From assembly GCF_907163125.1 (NCBI RefSeq), contig NZ_OU015319.1, positions 558,001-622,000 of the forward strand: a DNA stretch of 64,000 bases, in the 5' to 3' direction. Shown here one piece after another: positions 35,730 to 44,688 of the stretch. The translations under genes and the position numbers were made by a program. Origin of the DNA: Cloacibacterium caeni (lineage in GTDB: Bacteria > Bacteroidota > Bacteroidia > Flavobacteriales > Weeksellaceae). The number at the start of each line of letters is the position of its first letter. Position 1 is the first letter of the stretch. The notes beneath the pieces are model-generated. The model saw nothing but the letters and a program-made list of their open reading frames with translations, ran no database searches and was not told the DNA's origin.

Positions 35730-36947
35730 ATGGCATCAGTAAAATTAGTTCTGAGAACAGCACAAGAATCCCAAACAGGACATTGTCCACTTTACATTAG
35801 ACTTATAAAAGACCGAAAAGCAAAATTTCTCACGACAGGTCAGAAATTAAAGCCTTCAGAATGGGACGAAGCAAAGCAAAAAGTAAAGAAAAACCATCCG
35901 AATAGTGCAAGATTAAATGCCTATTTGTCTCAAGTTATTGCCGATGCGGAAGGTCAGGTCGCTGATGTTTCAAGGAAAAATGAGTCAGTTTCTGCCAAGA
36001 AGCTAAAAGAAGCAATCAAAGGGAAAGAATCTTCATTGTTTTTTGATTATGCCTTTAAAAGATTAGAAAAAATCAATGGTTCCATTTCCATTTTAACACA
36101 ACGCAAATATCAGGCTCACCTAGAGAAGTTTAAAAAATATGTAGGTGAAAAAGAATTCTATTTTGAAGACCTTACTACCGTCTTGCTGAACGACTACATT
36201 ACCTATTGCTATTCTACTTTAAAAAACAAAAACAATACGGTACAAACCAATATAAGAAGCCTGATGAAATTCTACAATGATGCCATTGCAGAAGACATGG
36301 TCCCTCTAAATCTGTATCCTTTCAATAAAATCAAGACCAAAAAAGATTCTGCGAAAATAAAATTTCTCCAAAAAGAAGAAATTGAACTGCTGAAAAATGC
36401 AGAATTAGAAGAAGGAAGTTTAATGTCAAAATTCCGAGATATGTTTGTTTTTTGCATTTATGCAGGTGGACTTAGGATGGGCGATGTGATTTCTTTGCAA
36501 TGGAAGCACATTAATTTTGAAGATTCCAAATTATCAAAAGTTATCCGAAAAACAGGGAACTTGCATAGCTTCAAACTAGTCCAACCAGCTTTAGAAGTTC
36601 TCAAAAAACACAAAAATGAAAACAGCACCGATGAAAGCTTCGTTTTTTCTTTAGTAAAAAATGAAGAGAAATTTTTGAAAAATGAACATTATGCCATTTC
36701 AGAAATTGAAAGAATTTCTCGTAATATCAATAAATCACTATCATACATTTCTCAAAAAATTGATTTAAACAAAGGACTTTCCTTCCATATGAGCAGACAT
36801 ACATTTGCTACAAATGCATTGAATAATGGAATGCGTATTGAACACGTTTCAAAAGTCATGGATCATTCGAGCATTCGTGTAACCGAGATTTATGCAAAAG
36901 TAATCAATACAGAACTTGATGCTTCGATGGACAAGTTTGTGTATTAA
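35730..36947 (+). CDS. Tyrosine recombinase (integrase) of a Bacteroidetes mobile element
   Basis: This 405-residue integrase has an N-terminal arm-binding region (KLVLRTAQESQTGHCPLYIRL), a SAM-like core-binding domain (FFDYAFKRLEKINGS to LMKFYNDAIAED) and a catalytic domain. Catalytic residues visible: Arg in GGLRMGDVISL, Lys in RKTGN, His-x-x-Arg in HMSRHTFAT, the second His in VMDHSSI, and Tyr in EIYAKVIN. It would integrate and excise the element that follows. Position and direction mark the left end of the element. Confidence 0.93.
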   Translation: MASVKLVLRTAQESQTGHCPLYIRLIKDRKAKFLTTGQKLKPSEWDEAKQKVKKNHPNSARLNAYLSQVIADAEGQVADVSRKNESVSAKKLKEAIKGKESSLFFDYAFKRLEKINGSISILTQRKYQAHLEKFKKYVGEKEFYFEDLTTVLLNDYITYCYSTLKNKNNTVQTNIRSLMKFYNDAIAEDMVPLNLYPFNKIKTKKDSAKIKFLQKEEIELLKNAELEEGSLMSKFRDMFVFCIYAGGLRMGDVISLQWKHINFEDSKLSKVIRKTGNLHSFKLVQPALEVLKKHKNENSTDESFVFSLVKNEEKFLKNEHYAISEIERISRNINKSLSYISQKIDLNKGLSFHMSRHTFATNALNNGMRIEHVSKVMDHSSIRVTEIYAKVINTELDASMDKFVY

Positions 36948-36969
36948 TCTCTAGAATATAAATAAAGCA

Positions 36970-37013
36970 AAAAAGAAGAGTGTTATTCTTATGGAAAACA
37001 TTCTTCTTTTTTC
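36970..37013 (+). terminator. Terminator after the integrase gene
   Basis: AAAAAAGAAGAGTGTT pairs imperfectly with AACATTCTTCTTTTTT over a 12-base loop. Confidence 0.65.
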
Positions 37014-37086
37014 AATGTCTTATTATGAGTTATAGTCAAAAAAATACTTAGAGCACAAAATTTGAGATGATAAAAGAAAACTTATT

Positions 37087-37995
37087 ATGATTTCACATTA
37101 TCCACTTTTGGAAACGGCTCCTTTCATGGAGTTTACGTCTGTAAAAGTTACAGATGCTTTTAACCATTTATTTGACATAGAAAAAAACACAGAAGAAAAT
37201 TTACAGTCTTATTGCCAATCACTTATCAATAAAATTTTTCAATTGCACTATTCTCAAATCCAAAATTTTATTAACCATCATTTTAGTATTGCCAAAAATC
37301 CAATTGACTGGCTGAACACATTTGAAAAACTCATTGTTGTTAATGAAAAACTCTTTCAAAAAGGAAGTAATGAGAGCAGACATATAAAGTTTCAAACCTG
37401 TATCGAATTGAAAAGGCTCAATTTAATTTGTGATGAAACACAAGAAAGTCCTACGAGACTAAATAAAAAGCAAATTAACGCAGAAAATGAAGAAAGATAC
37501 TTCAGTTTTAAAGAAGTGAAAGAGGAACTTGACCGAATAATTATTTTTGAAGAGAAAATAGTTTATCTAACCAATCAAAAATTTGATTATCAACAATCTG
37601 TCATTGATTTTGTAAACAAAAATCTTCCCCCATTTGATGAACAATGCACTAATGAGATTGAACGTCTCATTGAAGTAAGAAAATTGGAAGAACAACTTAC
37701 AAAGAAGAAGACTAATTATATACAGAGACCCACACTAGAAAACAAAATTAAAATCAACAGCAACCTCAATCAGATTGTGGATGTATTTTTTCAACTGAAC
37801 CGTGAACTATTTATTGAAGGCAAACCATATTTGGATGCCAATACAAATGATTTTGTGGCATTAATTTGCAATAATTTCGTAGATAAAGATGGTCACGAAA
37901 TCAGCACAGCAACTGTTGAAACGATTTTACGTCCCTCTAAATACGATAAAAGACCCAAATCTCATAAACGTATTGATGTTAATAAATTAATCTAA
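37087..37995 (+). CDS. Mobile-element protein, RteC-like
   Basis: This 302-residue soluble protein is rich in Lys, Glu and Asn, with long helices. The C-terminal stretch (LICNNFVDKDGHEISTATVETILRPSKYDKRPK) resembles the winged-helix end of RteC-type regulators of Bacteroides conjugative transposons. The rest is not recognised. It follows the integrase on the same strand and is bracketed by terminators, so it is transcribed alone. A role in controlling excision is plausible but not shown by motif. Confidence 0.5.
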   Translation: MISHYPLLETAPFMEFTSVKVTDAFNHLFDIEKNTEENLQSYCQSLINKIFQLHYSQIQNFINHHFSIAKNPIDWLNTFEKLIVVNEKLFQKGSNESRHIKFQTCIELKRLNLICDETQESPTRLNKKQINAENEERYFSFKEVKEELDRIIIFEEKIVYLTNQKFDYQQSVIDFVNKNLPPFDEQCTNEIERLIEVRKLEEQLTKKKTNYIQRPTLENKIKINSNLNQIVDVFFQLNRELFIEGKPYLDANTNDFVALICNNFVDKDGHEISTATVETILRPSKYDKRPKSHKRIDVNKLI

Positions 37996-38002
37996 AAAAA
38001 AC

Positions 38003-38022
38003 AAGTCTCGGAGAGACTTTTT
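38003..38022 (+). terminator. Terminator after the RteC-like gene
   Basis: Stem AAGTCTC/GAGACTT is followed by TTT. A second short pair (GGGACTTCGGGACTTTTTTT) follows at 38024-38043. Confidence 0.65.
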
Positions 38023-38087
38023 CGGGACTTCGGGACTTTTTTTGTTTGCTCAATTTTGCTCCATAATCATTAAAAACATAAGAAAAA

Positions 38088-38372
38088 ATGGAGGCAATTA
38101 TTCTCTCAAAAGAGCAATTCGATGCTTTAATGTCAAAAATCGATGACATACATCACAAAATCAATTCAAAAAACCTACCAAAGCAGGAAGTATTTTTAGA
38201 TAACGAAGAATTTATCAAAATGCTAAAAATCTCACGAAGAACTGCACAAACCTGGCGTGATGAAGGCAAAATATCTTTTTCACAAGTTGGAAACAAAATC
38301 TATTACAAACTTTCTGATGTAGAAAAAACGATGGATGAATACTATAATAAATCCTTTTCTAAAAAATGGTAA
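38088..38372 (+). CDS. Helix-turn-helix protein, excisionase-like
   Basis: This 94-residue protein has an N-terminal helix (LSKEQFDALMSKIDDIHHKI) and a MerR/excisionase-type winged HTH: EFIKMLKISRRTAQTWRDEGKISFSQVGNKIYYKLSDVEKTM. Such proteins follow the integrase in many Bacteroidetes elements and act as Xis-like directionality factors or repressors. It starts the gene run that includes DUF3853 and the replication genes. Confidence 0.8.
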   Translation: MEAIILSKEQFDALMSKIDDIHHKINSKNLPKQEVFLDNEEFIKMLKISRRTAQTWRDEGKISFSQVGNKIYYKLSDVEKTMDEYYNKSFSKKW

Positions 38373-38408
38373 TTAAACAATTGTATTTTCCATCAAATCA
38401 TCAATTCT

Positions 38409-38660
38409 ATGAAAAACATAAATCCACAAACCCCCATTTGGAAGCTGACGGTTGAAGAATTTTTGGAAATTTCCCAAAAAATTAACTTGGAAAGCAAATA
38501 TGAATACGGACTGAAAGGTTTGGCAAAAATTCTCGGTTGTTCTGTTTCTAAAGCCTCTGAAATAAAATCTTCGAGAATATTAGATGAAGCCATTATTCAA
38601 AATGGGAATATCATTATCATTGATAAAGAAAAAGCGTTGCAACTTTTTGCAAAAAAATAA
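38409..38660 (+). CDS. DUF3853 family protein
   Basis: This 83-residue protein is of the DUF3853 type, found in Bacteroidetes integrative elements: PIWKLTVEEFLEISQKI, YGLKGLAKILGCSVSKASEIKSSRILDEAI, IIIIDKEKALQLF. The middle looks like a helix-turn-helix, so it may bind DNA. It is 36 bases after the excisionase-like gene and its stop nearly touches the next start. Confidence 0.78.
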   Translation: MKNINPQTPIWKLTVEEFLEISQKINLESKYEYGLKGLAKILGCSVSKASEIKSSRILDEAIIQNGNIIIIDKEKALQLFAKK

Positions 38661-38661
38661 G

Positions 38662-39405
38662 ATGTACTACCTTGAATTGATAGAGCGGTTTTGGGATTTT
38701 AATAAAACGGCAAAAATTAGTCCTACAGAAATATTATTGTATTTCTATTTGCTGAAAATGGGCTATGAAAATGACCGCTACGATTTCAAAATTTCTGATG
38801 TTGAATTGGGAAGAGAACTGGGATTAACCAGAAAAACGATAAAGTCAACAAAAGAGAAACTCAAAAATTTAGGTTTAATTCAATTTCAATCCAAAAATGG
38901 ACTTCCTTGTCATTACCGATTGCTGTTGAATTATTCCTTTGAAATTGAATCTAAAAAATCAATCAGAAATGAAGAAAGTACAATTGTTGAAAAAGATCAA
39001 AATAGAGAAGTTTTAGAAATATTTGAAAATATTCTATCTGCACAAAATTCAGTTGAGGCAATAAAAGAAATTGAAATTAATAGTGATGTAAAGGCATCTT
39101 CAGAATCATCACAAAAGCAAAAGCTAGAATTAGAACAACAAAACCTTAAAAATTCCAAAATTCCTTCTTTGGATGAGTTTATGGAATATGCAAAATCATT
39201 GGAAGGCTATGAACTGGAATTAGAATTGAGTATCAGCGAAAAATATGAAGTTTGGATAAATAATGATTGGAAAAACACCTCCAATCGTCCAATTAGCAAT
39301 TGGAAATCTACACTAAAAAGCACTTTGCCTTATCTGAGAAATAAAAGTGAGGAAAATTCCCTTTCGTTGCAAGACATTCCAAATATAAAACGTCCTGAAT
39401 CTTAA
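38662..39405 (+). CDS. Winged-helix protein of the mobile element
   Basis: This 247-residue protein has an N-terminal winged-helix domain (PTEILLYFYLLKMGYEN, ISDVELGRELGLTRKTIKSTKEKLKNLGLI). A long charged linker (140-190) and a C-terminal part with YEVWINNDWKNTSNRPISNWKSTLKSTLPYL follow, a pattern like DnaD/replication-loader proteins of plasmids and phages. ATG 38662 is one base after the DUF3853 stop; upstream starts in the same frame lie inside that gene. Likely role: a replication accessory or regulator, inferred from its place before the Rep gene. Confidence 0.65.
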   Translation: MYYLELIERFWDFNKTAKISPTEILLYFYLLKMGYENDRYDFKISDVELGRELGLTRKTIKSTKEKLKNLGLIQFQSKNGLPCHYRLLLNYSFEIESKKSIRNEESTIVEKDQNREVLEIFENILSAQNSVEAIKEIEINSDVKASSESSQKQKLELEQQNLKNSKIPSLDEFMEYAKSLEGYELELELSISEKYEVWINNDWKNTSNRPISNWKSTLKSTLPYLRNKSEENSLSLQDIPNIKRPES

Positions 39406-39449
39406 GGTAAAATCATCAAAATTAAATTTATTTAAAAACGAAATAAACT

Positions 39450-40547
39450 ATGACTGTTTCGGAAAAAGATTTACGGCTTATCCGTAAAGGTTTTGAAAAT
39501 AAAAACGAAAGAAATATTGACAAAATCCGCATCGGAAACCGTTTTGTGGACGATTTTATTTTTGATGATTCCGAAGCCGCAGATATTCCTATTAATGCTC
39601 TTCGTGTGATTTTTAATATTATTTCCATTATCAGTAATGAACAGTTCCGACCTCAAGACCGACCGAAACAACTTTCACTTTTTGACGAAGAATTTGAAAC
39701 CGAAAATAACATTTTTGCTTCCATCAAAATTAAAAACAGTAAAATTTCTCCAAGTGGATCTACCAAGCAAGTAATTGATGCTTATGAGTTTCTTGCTAAA
39801 TTTAAGATGGGTTGGTACAAATCGGTTAATTCAAAGGGCAAAGAAATTAAAACTTTCGGTGGACTCATTTCTACACCTAGTTATGACAAAAGAGGCTACA
39901 CCACATTTTTAGTCAGTAGTTATTGGCTCAAGAAATTATTGGTAATTCCCGAATACAACTATATTCTGTATAATTTGGTGTACAATGTGCGAAACAACAA
40001 ACACATTATTTTTGCGATTTGGCTTTCAAAATTACCTGAAAATGGAACGGTTCTAAAGCTTTCTACACTGAATAAAAAGTTTGGATTGAACTATAAAACA
40101 ACCAAGGATTTTTGTTTTAAATTTCTAAAACCAGCAAAAATCAGTTTGGATAAATTCAACATATTGTCTTTCAATTACAGATACAAAGCGGATCAAATAT
40201 ATATCATTCCAATTTTAACTAAAGTCATTTCTGATAAAGTAATGACCGAAAATAATCAGAAATCATTAAAAATAAATGAAAGATTAGGGTATTTTAAGAA
40301 AAGATACGGACTAAAAGAGCATGAAATGATTCAGTTTTTTCATCAATACAGAAACATTTCGCAAACAAGGGAATTGATAGAAAAATCCTTTAAAGAATAT
40401 GTGCGAAACTGTAGATTGAAAAAAATTAAATCAACGAACTACCAAGGTCAACAATTTCTGAATGAGATTCAAGAACATATGAAACAGATTTATAGAAGTA
40501 CAAAAATGGGAGAACTATTACCAAATGGATATCCAATCATTGTGTGA
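39450..40547 (+). CDS. Probable replication initiator protein
   Basis: This 365-residue protein looks like the replication initiators carried by Bacteroidetes plasmids and integrative elements. The N-terminal part KIRIGNRFVDDFIFDD, the middle KFKMGWYKSVNSKGKEIKTFGGLISTPSYDKRGYTTFLV, and a winged-helix stretch LYNLVYNVRNNKHIIFAIWLSKL then LSTLNKKFGLNYKTTKDFCFKF are visible. The strongest support is the location: its stop codon is directly followed by seven iterons and two DnaA boxes. Initiators of this sort bind such iterons. Confidence 0.72.
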   Translation: MTVSEKDLRLIRKGFENKNERNIDKIRIGNRFVDDFIFDDSEAADIPINALRVIFNIISIISNEQFRPQDRPKQLSLFDEEFETENNIFASIKIKNSKISPSGSTKQVIDAYEFLAKFKMGWYKSVNSKGKEIKTFGGLISTPSYDKRGYTTFLVSSYWLKKLLVIPEYNYILYNLVYNVRNNKHIIFAIWLSKLPENGTVLKLSTLNKKFGLNYKTTKDFCFKFLKPAKISLDKFNILSFNYRYKADQIYIIPILTKVISDKVMTENNQKSLKINERLGYFKKRYGLKEHEMIQFFHQYRNISQTRELIEKSFKEYVRNCRLKKIKSTNYQGQQFLNEIQEHMKQIYRSTKMGELLPNGYPIIV

Positions 40548-40833
40548 ATTCGGAATTCCGCTCATTCGCAATTCGGAATTGCGGTAGTAAAAGTTAATGA
40601 AATGTTAAAATTTTATTCTTTCTCATGATGTATTCGGATTTCCGCTCATTCGGATATTTTAGAAAACGACAAAATCGTTGATAACCCTATGGTTTTGTGG
40701 ATAAAGCGAAAAATTGAAGAGAAATATAAAATCCAATTCGGAATTCCGCTCATTCCAAAATAGGAGTTTTTTCGGAATTCCACTCATCTGAAATTCGGAT
40801 TTCCGCTCATTTCCAATTCGGAATTGCACTCAC
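40548..40833. other. Iteron array, candidate replication origin
   Basis: Seven copies of an 18-bp iteron, consensus ATTCGGAATTCCGCTCAT, begin at 40548, 40571 (degenerate end), 40632, 40736, 40770, 40793 and 40816. Perfect DnaA boxes (TGTGGATAA, reverse of TTATCCACA) lie at 40696-40704 and 40933-40941. The stretch 40850-40967 is very AT-rich and could be the unwinding region. The array fills the gap between the Rep gene and the toprim gene. Confidence 0.82.
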
Positions 40834-40967
40834 CGAAAAAGTGGTTCAAACCCTTTTCTATAAGTCGATACAGTGCTTCATTAAAAGTATTATAAAAGTA
40901 ATTAAAAAGTCTTTTTTTATTTAAAAGGAAAATGTGGATAAAAAATTTGCTTTAAAAAGAAAAAAAA

Positions 40968-41822
40968 ATGAATTGTGAAGAAGTAAAAGAAAAAATAAAT
41001 ATAAGAACGGTTTTAGAATCATTCAACCTTTCCCCTGTGAAAGAAAACAGAAAAACGGCTTTTTATTTTGCGCTCGACAGAGAAGAAAAAATTCCGAGTT
41101 TATCCGTTGATTTCGTCAAAAATAAAGCGTTTGATTTTGGAACGGGAAAAAGTTATGATGTGATTTCGATTGTTCAGCAAATGAATCAATGTTCTGTTTC
41201 TGAAGCATTGAAATATTTAGAAAAATTTGTGTTTTCCGTTCAAAAAAAGTTTCAAAATGAAGAAGCAAAGCTACAAAAAGAGTACAAAATCCTCAACGTT
41301 CGTGAAATTCAGCATCCTGCATTAATTCAATATTTAAAATCTCGAAAAGTATATGAACAAAAAGAGTTGGTGAAAGAAATTGAATACGAGTTGAATGGTA
41401 AAAAGTATTTCGGAATTGGGTTTTTCAATAATTCTGGAGGAGTTGAAATCCGAAATAAATATTCCAAAATATGTTTAGGGAAAAAAGATGTGACATTGAT
41501 AAAAAATGAATTGAATATTTCTAATGAAATTTGCATTTTTGAAGGTTTTTTTGATTATTTGACATATAAGAATTTGGAACAAAAAGAAAATTCTAATTCA
41601 GATTATCTGATTCTAAATTCTACTGCGATGCTTTTTAAAGTTGAGGAATTATTAAGAAAATACCAAAAAATCTCTCTGTTTCTTGATAACGATGATAATG
41701 GAGAGCTTGTAAAGTCAAAAATTCAGAATCAGTATAAGTATAAGAATGTAGAAGATTGTTCCTTAATTTATCAAAAATTTAAGGATTTGAATGAGTGGTT
41801 TTGCTCAAAAGAAGACTTATAA
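40968..41822 (+). CDS. Toprim/CHC2-related DNA primase-like protein
   Basis: This 284-residue protein has an N-terminal part related to the CHC2 domain of primases (IRTVLESFNLSPVKEN, IPSLSVDFVKNKAFDFGTGKSYDVISIVQQM), but the zinc-binding Cys/His set is largely lost. A toprim domain follows at about 175-270: ICIFEGFFDYLTYKN (the Glu) and ISLFLDNDDNGE (the DxD motif). It would act in DNA replication or priming of the element. It begins 26 bases after the second DnaA box. Confidence 0.82.
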   Translation: MNCEEVKEKINIRTVLESFNLSPVKENRKTAFYFALDREEKIPSLSVDFVKNKAFDFGTGKSYDVISIVQQMNQCSVSEALKYLEKFVFSVQKKFQNEEAKLQKEYKILNVREIQHPALIQYLKSRKVYEQKELVKEIEYELNGKKYFGIGFFNNSGGVEIRNKYSKICLGKKDVTLIKNELNISNEICIFEGFFDYLTYKNLEQKENSNSDYLILNSTAMLFKVEELLRKYQKISLFLDNDDNGELVKSKIQNQYKYKNVEDCSLIYQKFKDLNEWFCSKEDL

Positions 41823-42396
41823 GATATCTTTACTCATAAACATTTTAAGACATTAAAAATAATTCAATCAAAGAAAACCCTATAATTTTAATGTTTTTTT
41901 GAGTTTTTCATTATTAAATATAACTGTATAATTACTTCCGACTTTGGTTTTGGCTTTTACGTTTGCAAATGTAGGACATCATCATTCACTCAAAAAAATC
42001 TTTTTGGGTTTCTATAAAAATTCTTTCCACAAGTTCCAATAATTTTTTCAGACACTCCTAAATCCTTCGGACAAAAAGATTTCGAGCCCGATTCAAAACT
42101 TGTAAGTAATTACGGGAACTGAATCGGGTTTTGTGTGCCTGATGCTGTCCTATGATCATCGGCAAAGAAAAAGCCGGAACCTCAGTTGTACAAATCAATT
42201 CAATAGCAGTTGCTCTTTAACATCATTAGAAAAATCAAAAAAAAAACGAAAAACATTGTTTTCCAATAAAATTAAAAGAAAGAAAAATATAAAAAGAAAA
42301 GCCGAGTGTCCTCGATACCAAATCAATTCACTCGAAAATTTCAACCAAATACAGACGAAAAATCAATTAAAAAATTAACAATTAAATCGAAACATT
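41823..42396. other. Non-coding stretch with a long inverted repeat
   Basis: In these 574 bases I see no convincing gene; an 81-codon frame at 42133-42378 is Lys/Arg-rich noise with no homology I can see. The notable item is an inverted repeat CCCGATTCA (42087-42095) / TGAATCGGG (42120-42128), followed by TTTTG. It could be a terminator for the toprim gene or a site such as an origin of transfer. The last 170 bases before ssb are A-rich. Confidence 0.5.
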
Positions 42397-42801
42397 ATGA
42401 ACACAATTATCGGAAGAGTTACCCAAAACGCAAAAATCAACATCTTAAAAAACGACAAAAAAGTCGTGAACTTTTCAGTAGCCATCAATGACAGTTACAA
42501 AACAAAACAAGGCGAACGCAAAGAGCAAACTACCTATTACAATTGCTCTTATTGGATAAATGCCAAAATAGCAGAATATCTTACCAAAGGTACTTTGGTG
42601 GAATTATCAGGCAGGATAAGCAGTAGTGCTTGGATAGGAAAAGATGGAGAAATAAAGTCTGGACTGAACTTCCATACTTCAAACATCAAATTGCACGGTG
42701 GAAAGCAAAAATCTGAATTCAACAAAGAACCGATTGCAAACCCACAAAACAACAATAGCAATCCTTTTTCAGATGAAACTGATGATGATTTACCATTTTA
42801 A
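42397..42801 (+). CDS. ssb: Single-stranded DNA-binding protein
   Basis: This 134-residue SSB has an OB fold over residues 1-105 (MNTIIGRVTQNAKINILKN, VNFSVAIND, YYNCSYWINAKIAEYLTKG, LVELSGRIS). A flexible Asn-rich linker follows, and the acidic tip DDDLPF recruits replication and repair partners. It is an element-borne copy that would support replication or transfer of the element together with Rep and the primase-like protein. Confidence 0.92.
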   Translation: MNTIIGRVTQNAKINILKNDKKVVNFSVAINDSYKTKQGERKEQTTYYNCSYWINAKIAEYLTKGTLVELSGRISSSAWIGKDGEIKSGLNFHTSNIKLHGGKQKSEFNKEPIANPQNNNSNPFSDETDDDLPF

Positions 42802-42819
42802 TTCAATCTTAAAAAAATT

Positions 42820-43065
42820 ATGGAAGCACAATTTAATTTTCAGTTAAGACACCGAAACGATAAAAGAGAATGGGAAGATATTGAGGTGTATTATCAAACC
42901 CATTGCGATAGGACTACTGCAATACGCTATGCAAGAAATCTTTCCAAAATATTCAATTCGGAAATCCGATTGACAGAGGGAAAAGAGCCATTCAAAACAA
43001 GCGGAACATACATTTACGAACAAACAGAACCTTTAAAAATTAGAAATTATGGCAAATTGGTGTAG
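42820..43065 (+). CDS. Small conserved-looking mobile-element protein
   Basis: This 81-residue protein is of unknown function (EAQFNFQLRHRNDKREWEDIEVYYQTHCDRTTAIRYARNLSKIFNSEIRLTEG in three overlapping parts). It has an alpha/beta pattern and no membrane segment. It is 18 bases after ssb and overlaps the start of the next gene by 17 bases, which supports it as a real, translated gene. Confidence 0.6.
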   Translation: MEAQFNFQLRHRNDKREWEDIEVYYQTHCDRTTAIRYARNLSKIFNSEIRLTEGKEPFKTSGTYIYEQTEPLKIRNYGKLV

Positions 43066-43540
43066 CAACTCGGTTGCTTTTGAGGGCAACGAAATCGCTT
43101 TAGAACATGTAAAATTAGAGTTTATAAAAATGCAACTCCGAGAAAATGAAGAAAACTGCGGACAACTTCCCGAATTTATTTCGGATAAAAAAAGAGGTTA
43201 TTTTTTTGATATTTTATTGGAAGATGGCGACTGTATTTTCAATTACCAAACAAGATGGTCTCCCAATACCGAAATTTTATTACAGATAGCCGAACATTAT
43301 AAAGTAGATTTTATTTACAATTATGAAGAAATAGGCAATCAAATCTATGGTGTTGCAGTCTATTCAAACAACGAACTCACGGAAATCTATTTAGAAGAGG
43401 AAGACTTTGAACAATATGATTATCACGAAGAGACAGACACTTACTCTTTTGAGGAAGAAAACTACGAAAGTGATTATGAAATTTTAGAAATCTTACTGAA
43501 AAGGAAAATTAAAAAAATTCAAAGTCAAATTTTAGTATGA
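43049..43540 (+). CDS. Api92/YubB-like (DUF1281-type) protein
   Basis: This 163-residue acidic protein begins MANWCSNSVAFEGNE, the hallmark of Api92/YubB ferredoxin-like-fold proteins carried by plasmids and phages, and has WSPNTEILLQIAEHYKVDFIYNYEEIGNQIYGVAVY in two conserved strand blocks. The C-terminal 45 residues are highly acidic (Asp/Glu/Tyr-rich), which suggests DNA mimicry or a charged tail. The function of the family is not known. Confidence 0.7.
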   Translation: MANWCSNSVAFEGNEIALEHVKLEFIKMQLRENEENCGQLPEFISDKKRGYFFDILLEDGDCIFNYQTRWSPNTEILLQIAEHYKVDFIYNYEEIGNQIYGVAVYSNNELTEIYLEEEDFEQYDYHEETDTYSFEEENYESDYEILEILLKRKIKKIQSQILV

Positions 43541-43571
43541 TAAAAACAGTAAAAATTACAAACTATAAATT

Positions 43572-43775
43572 ATGAAAATTAAAGACTTAAATGGGTGTAC
43601 AATTGAAATTACTAATCTCAATGAAGCAATTCAAATAACTAGAAGATACAAAAGATACGAACACGAAAGCAAAGGTTTTTCAAAATTAGACAAAAAACTC
43701 AATCAATATTGGACGGATTTATATGAAAAACTACTTAAAATAAAATCCCAAAAAAAAGAAAAATCAAAAATTTAA
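43572..43775 (+). CDS. Small basic protein of the PRTRC region
   Basis: This 67-residue protein (start KIKDLNGCTIEITNLNEAI, end KSQKKEKSKI) is predicted helical, with a very basic C-terminus. I recognise no family. It is closely spaced, 4 bases before the PRTRC protein E gene, so it is probably cotranscribed with it. Confidence 0.55.
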   Translation: MKIKDLNGCTIEITNLNEAIQITRRYKRYEHESKGFSKLDKKLNQYWTDLYEKLLKIKSQKKEKSKI

Positions 43776-43779
43776 AATT

Positions 43780-44337
43780 ATGCAAACCAATTTTTTCAGA
43801 CAACTTGCCAATTTGAACCTTACAGGCGATTTGCAAATCACATTCAGAGCAACCACAGAAAATAGTTTTGTCCTTTCCTTATTGCTCAATAACGAACAAT
43901 GCGGTGACGAAGCAAGAAAACTCATTCCGCCACTCAATCTTCGTGGTACAGCCGAAGAATTAGACAATGGATTTTTTGAAACTATTTCTATACCATTACA
44001 AACTGCATCGGGATTGATGGTAGATATGGAAAGTTTCATGAAACAACTCGAAGAAGCCAAAAAGAAATCCGCTATGGAAAAGGGAAAATCCGAAAAAGAG
44101 AAAAAGGAAAAGGAAGCCAAAGAGAAAAAGTACAATGAAGCCTTACAGAAAGCCGAAGAATTAGAAAAAGAAGGTAAATACAAAGAAGCTTGGACAGCAT
44201 TACCAAAGGTTTCCGAATATCCCGACTTTGCCGATACAATTCGCAAAAAACAAGATGAATACGAAAGACATTTTGCACCAAGCCTTTTTACTGAAAATTC
44301 ATCGGATAGTATGGCTGAAAATCAAGAAAATTACTAA
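43780..44337 (+). CDS. PRTRC system protein E
   Basis: This 185-residue protein matches PRTRC system protein E: NFFRQLANLNLTGDLQITFRATTEN, LLNNEQCGDEARKLIPPLNLRGTAEELDNGFFETI, and ASGLMVDMESFMKQLEEAKKKS, followed by a long Lys/Glu coiled-coil (about 95-150). PRTRC stands for ParB-related, ThiF-related cassette. The role of E is not known. It opens the PRTRC run E-C-F-B-ThiF in this element. Confidence 0.88.
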   Translation: MQTNFFRQLANLNLTGDLQITFRATTENSFVLSLLLNNEQCGDEARKLIPPLNLRGTAEELDNGFFETISIPLQTASGLMVDMESFMKQLEEAKKKSAMEKGKSEKEKKEKEAKEKKYNEALQKAEELEKEGKYKEAWTALPKVSEYPDFADTIRKKQDEYERHFAPSLFTENSSDSMAENQENY

Positions 44338-44362
44338 ATACCAACTACCAAATACTAAAAAA

Positions 44363-44581
44363 ATGTTACTCGCAACCCAATTAGAAAGAGTTTTTATACT
44401 CAAAGATAACGGACAGGAAATAAAATTACCCGACCCTGAACCAAAATGGAGTGTAGAAGCCGTAATGAATTTTTACGCCAATACTTATCCAATTTTAACC
44501 AACGCCAAAGTTTCCGCACCACAAATTAAAGAAGATACTGTACAATACAAATTTGAAAGTGTAATGGGAACAAAAGGATAA
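44363..44581 (+). CDS. PRTRC system protein C, prokaryotic ubiquitin-like protein
   Basis: This 72-residue protein matches PRTRC protein C (Prok_Ub-type fold): MLLATQLERVFILKDNGQE, DPEPKWSVEAVMNFYANTYPIL, and the end FESVMGTKG. The exposed C-terminal Gly is what a ubiquitin-like modifier needs for adenylation by an E1. I set the start at ATG 44363, which gives the family N-terminus; an in-frame extension upstream overlaps the E gene and is unlike the family. Neighbours encode the matching E2-like and E1-like proteins. Confidence 0.88.
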   Translation: MLLATQLERVFILKDNGQEIKLPDPEPKWSVEAVMNFYANTYPILTNAKVSAPQIKEDTVQYKFESVMGTKG

Positions 44582-44688
44582 ATTTTGGTTGATGGTTAAT
44601 AGTTGTCGGTTGATAGAATTACAAACTAAATACTGACAACCATCAACTGATAACCAAAAAATCATTCATCAATTATCATTCATCATCT

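Noticed and set aside
42133-42378. 81-codon ORF between the toprim and ssb genes
   Set aside because: It is low-complexity Lys/Arg-rich sequence in an A-rich spacer, with no recognisable domain or start signal.
43764-44246. 160-codon Ser/Phe-rich minus-strand ORF
   Set aside because: It is antisense to the PRTRC protein E coiled-coil; the Lys/Glu codons give Phe/Ser on the other strand.
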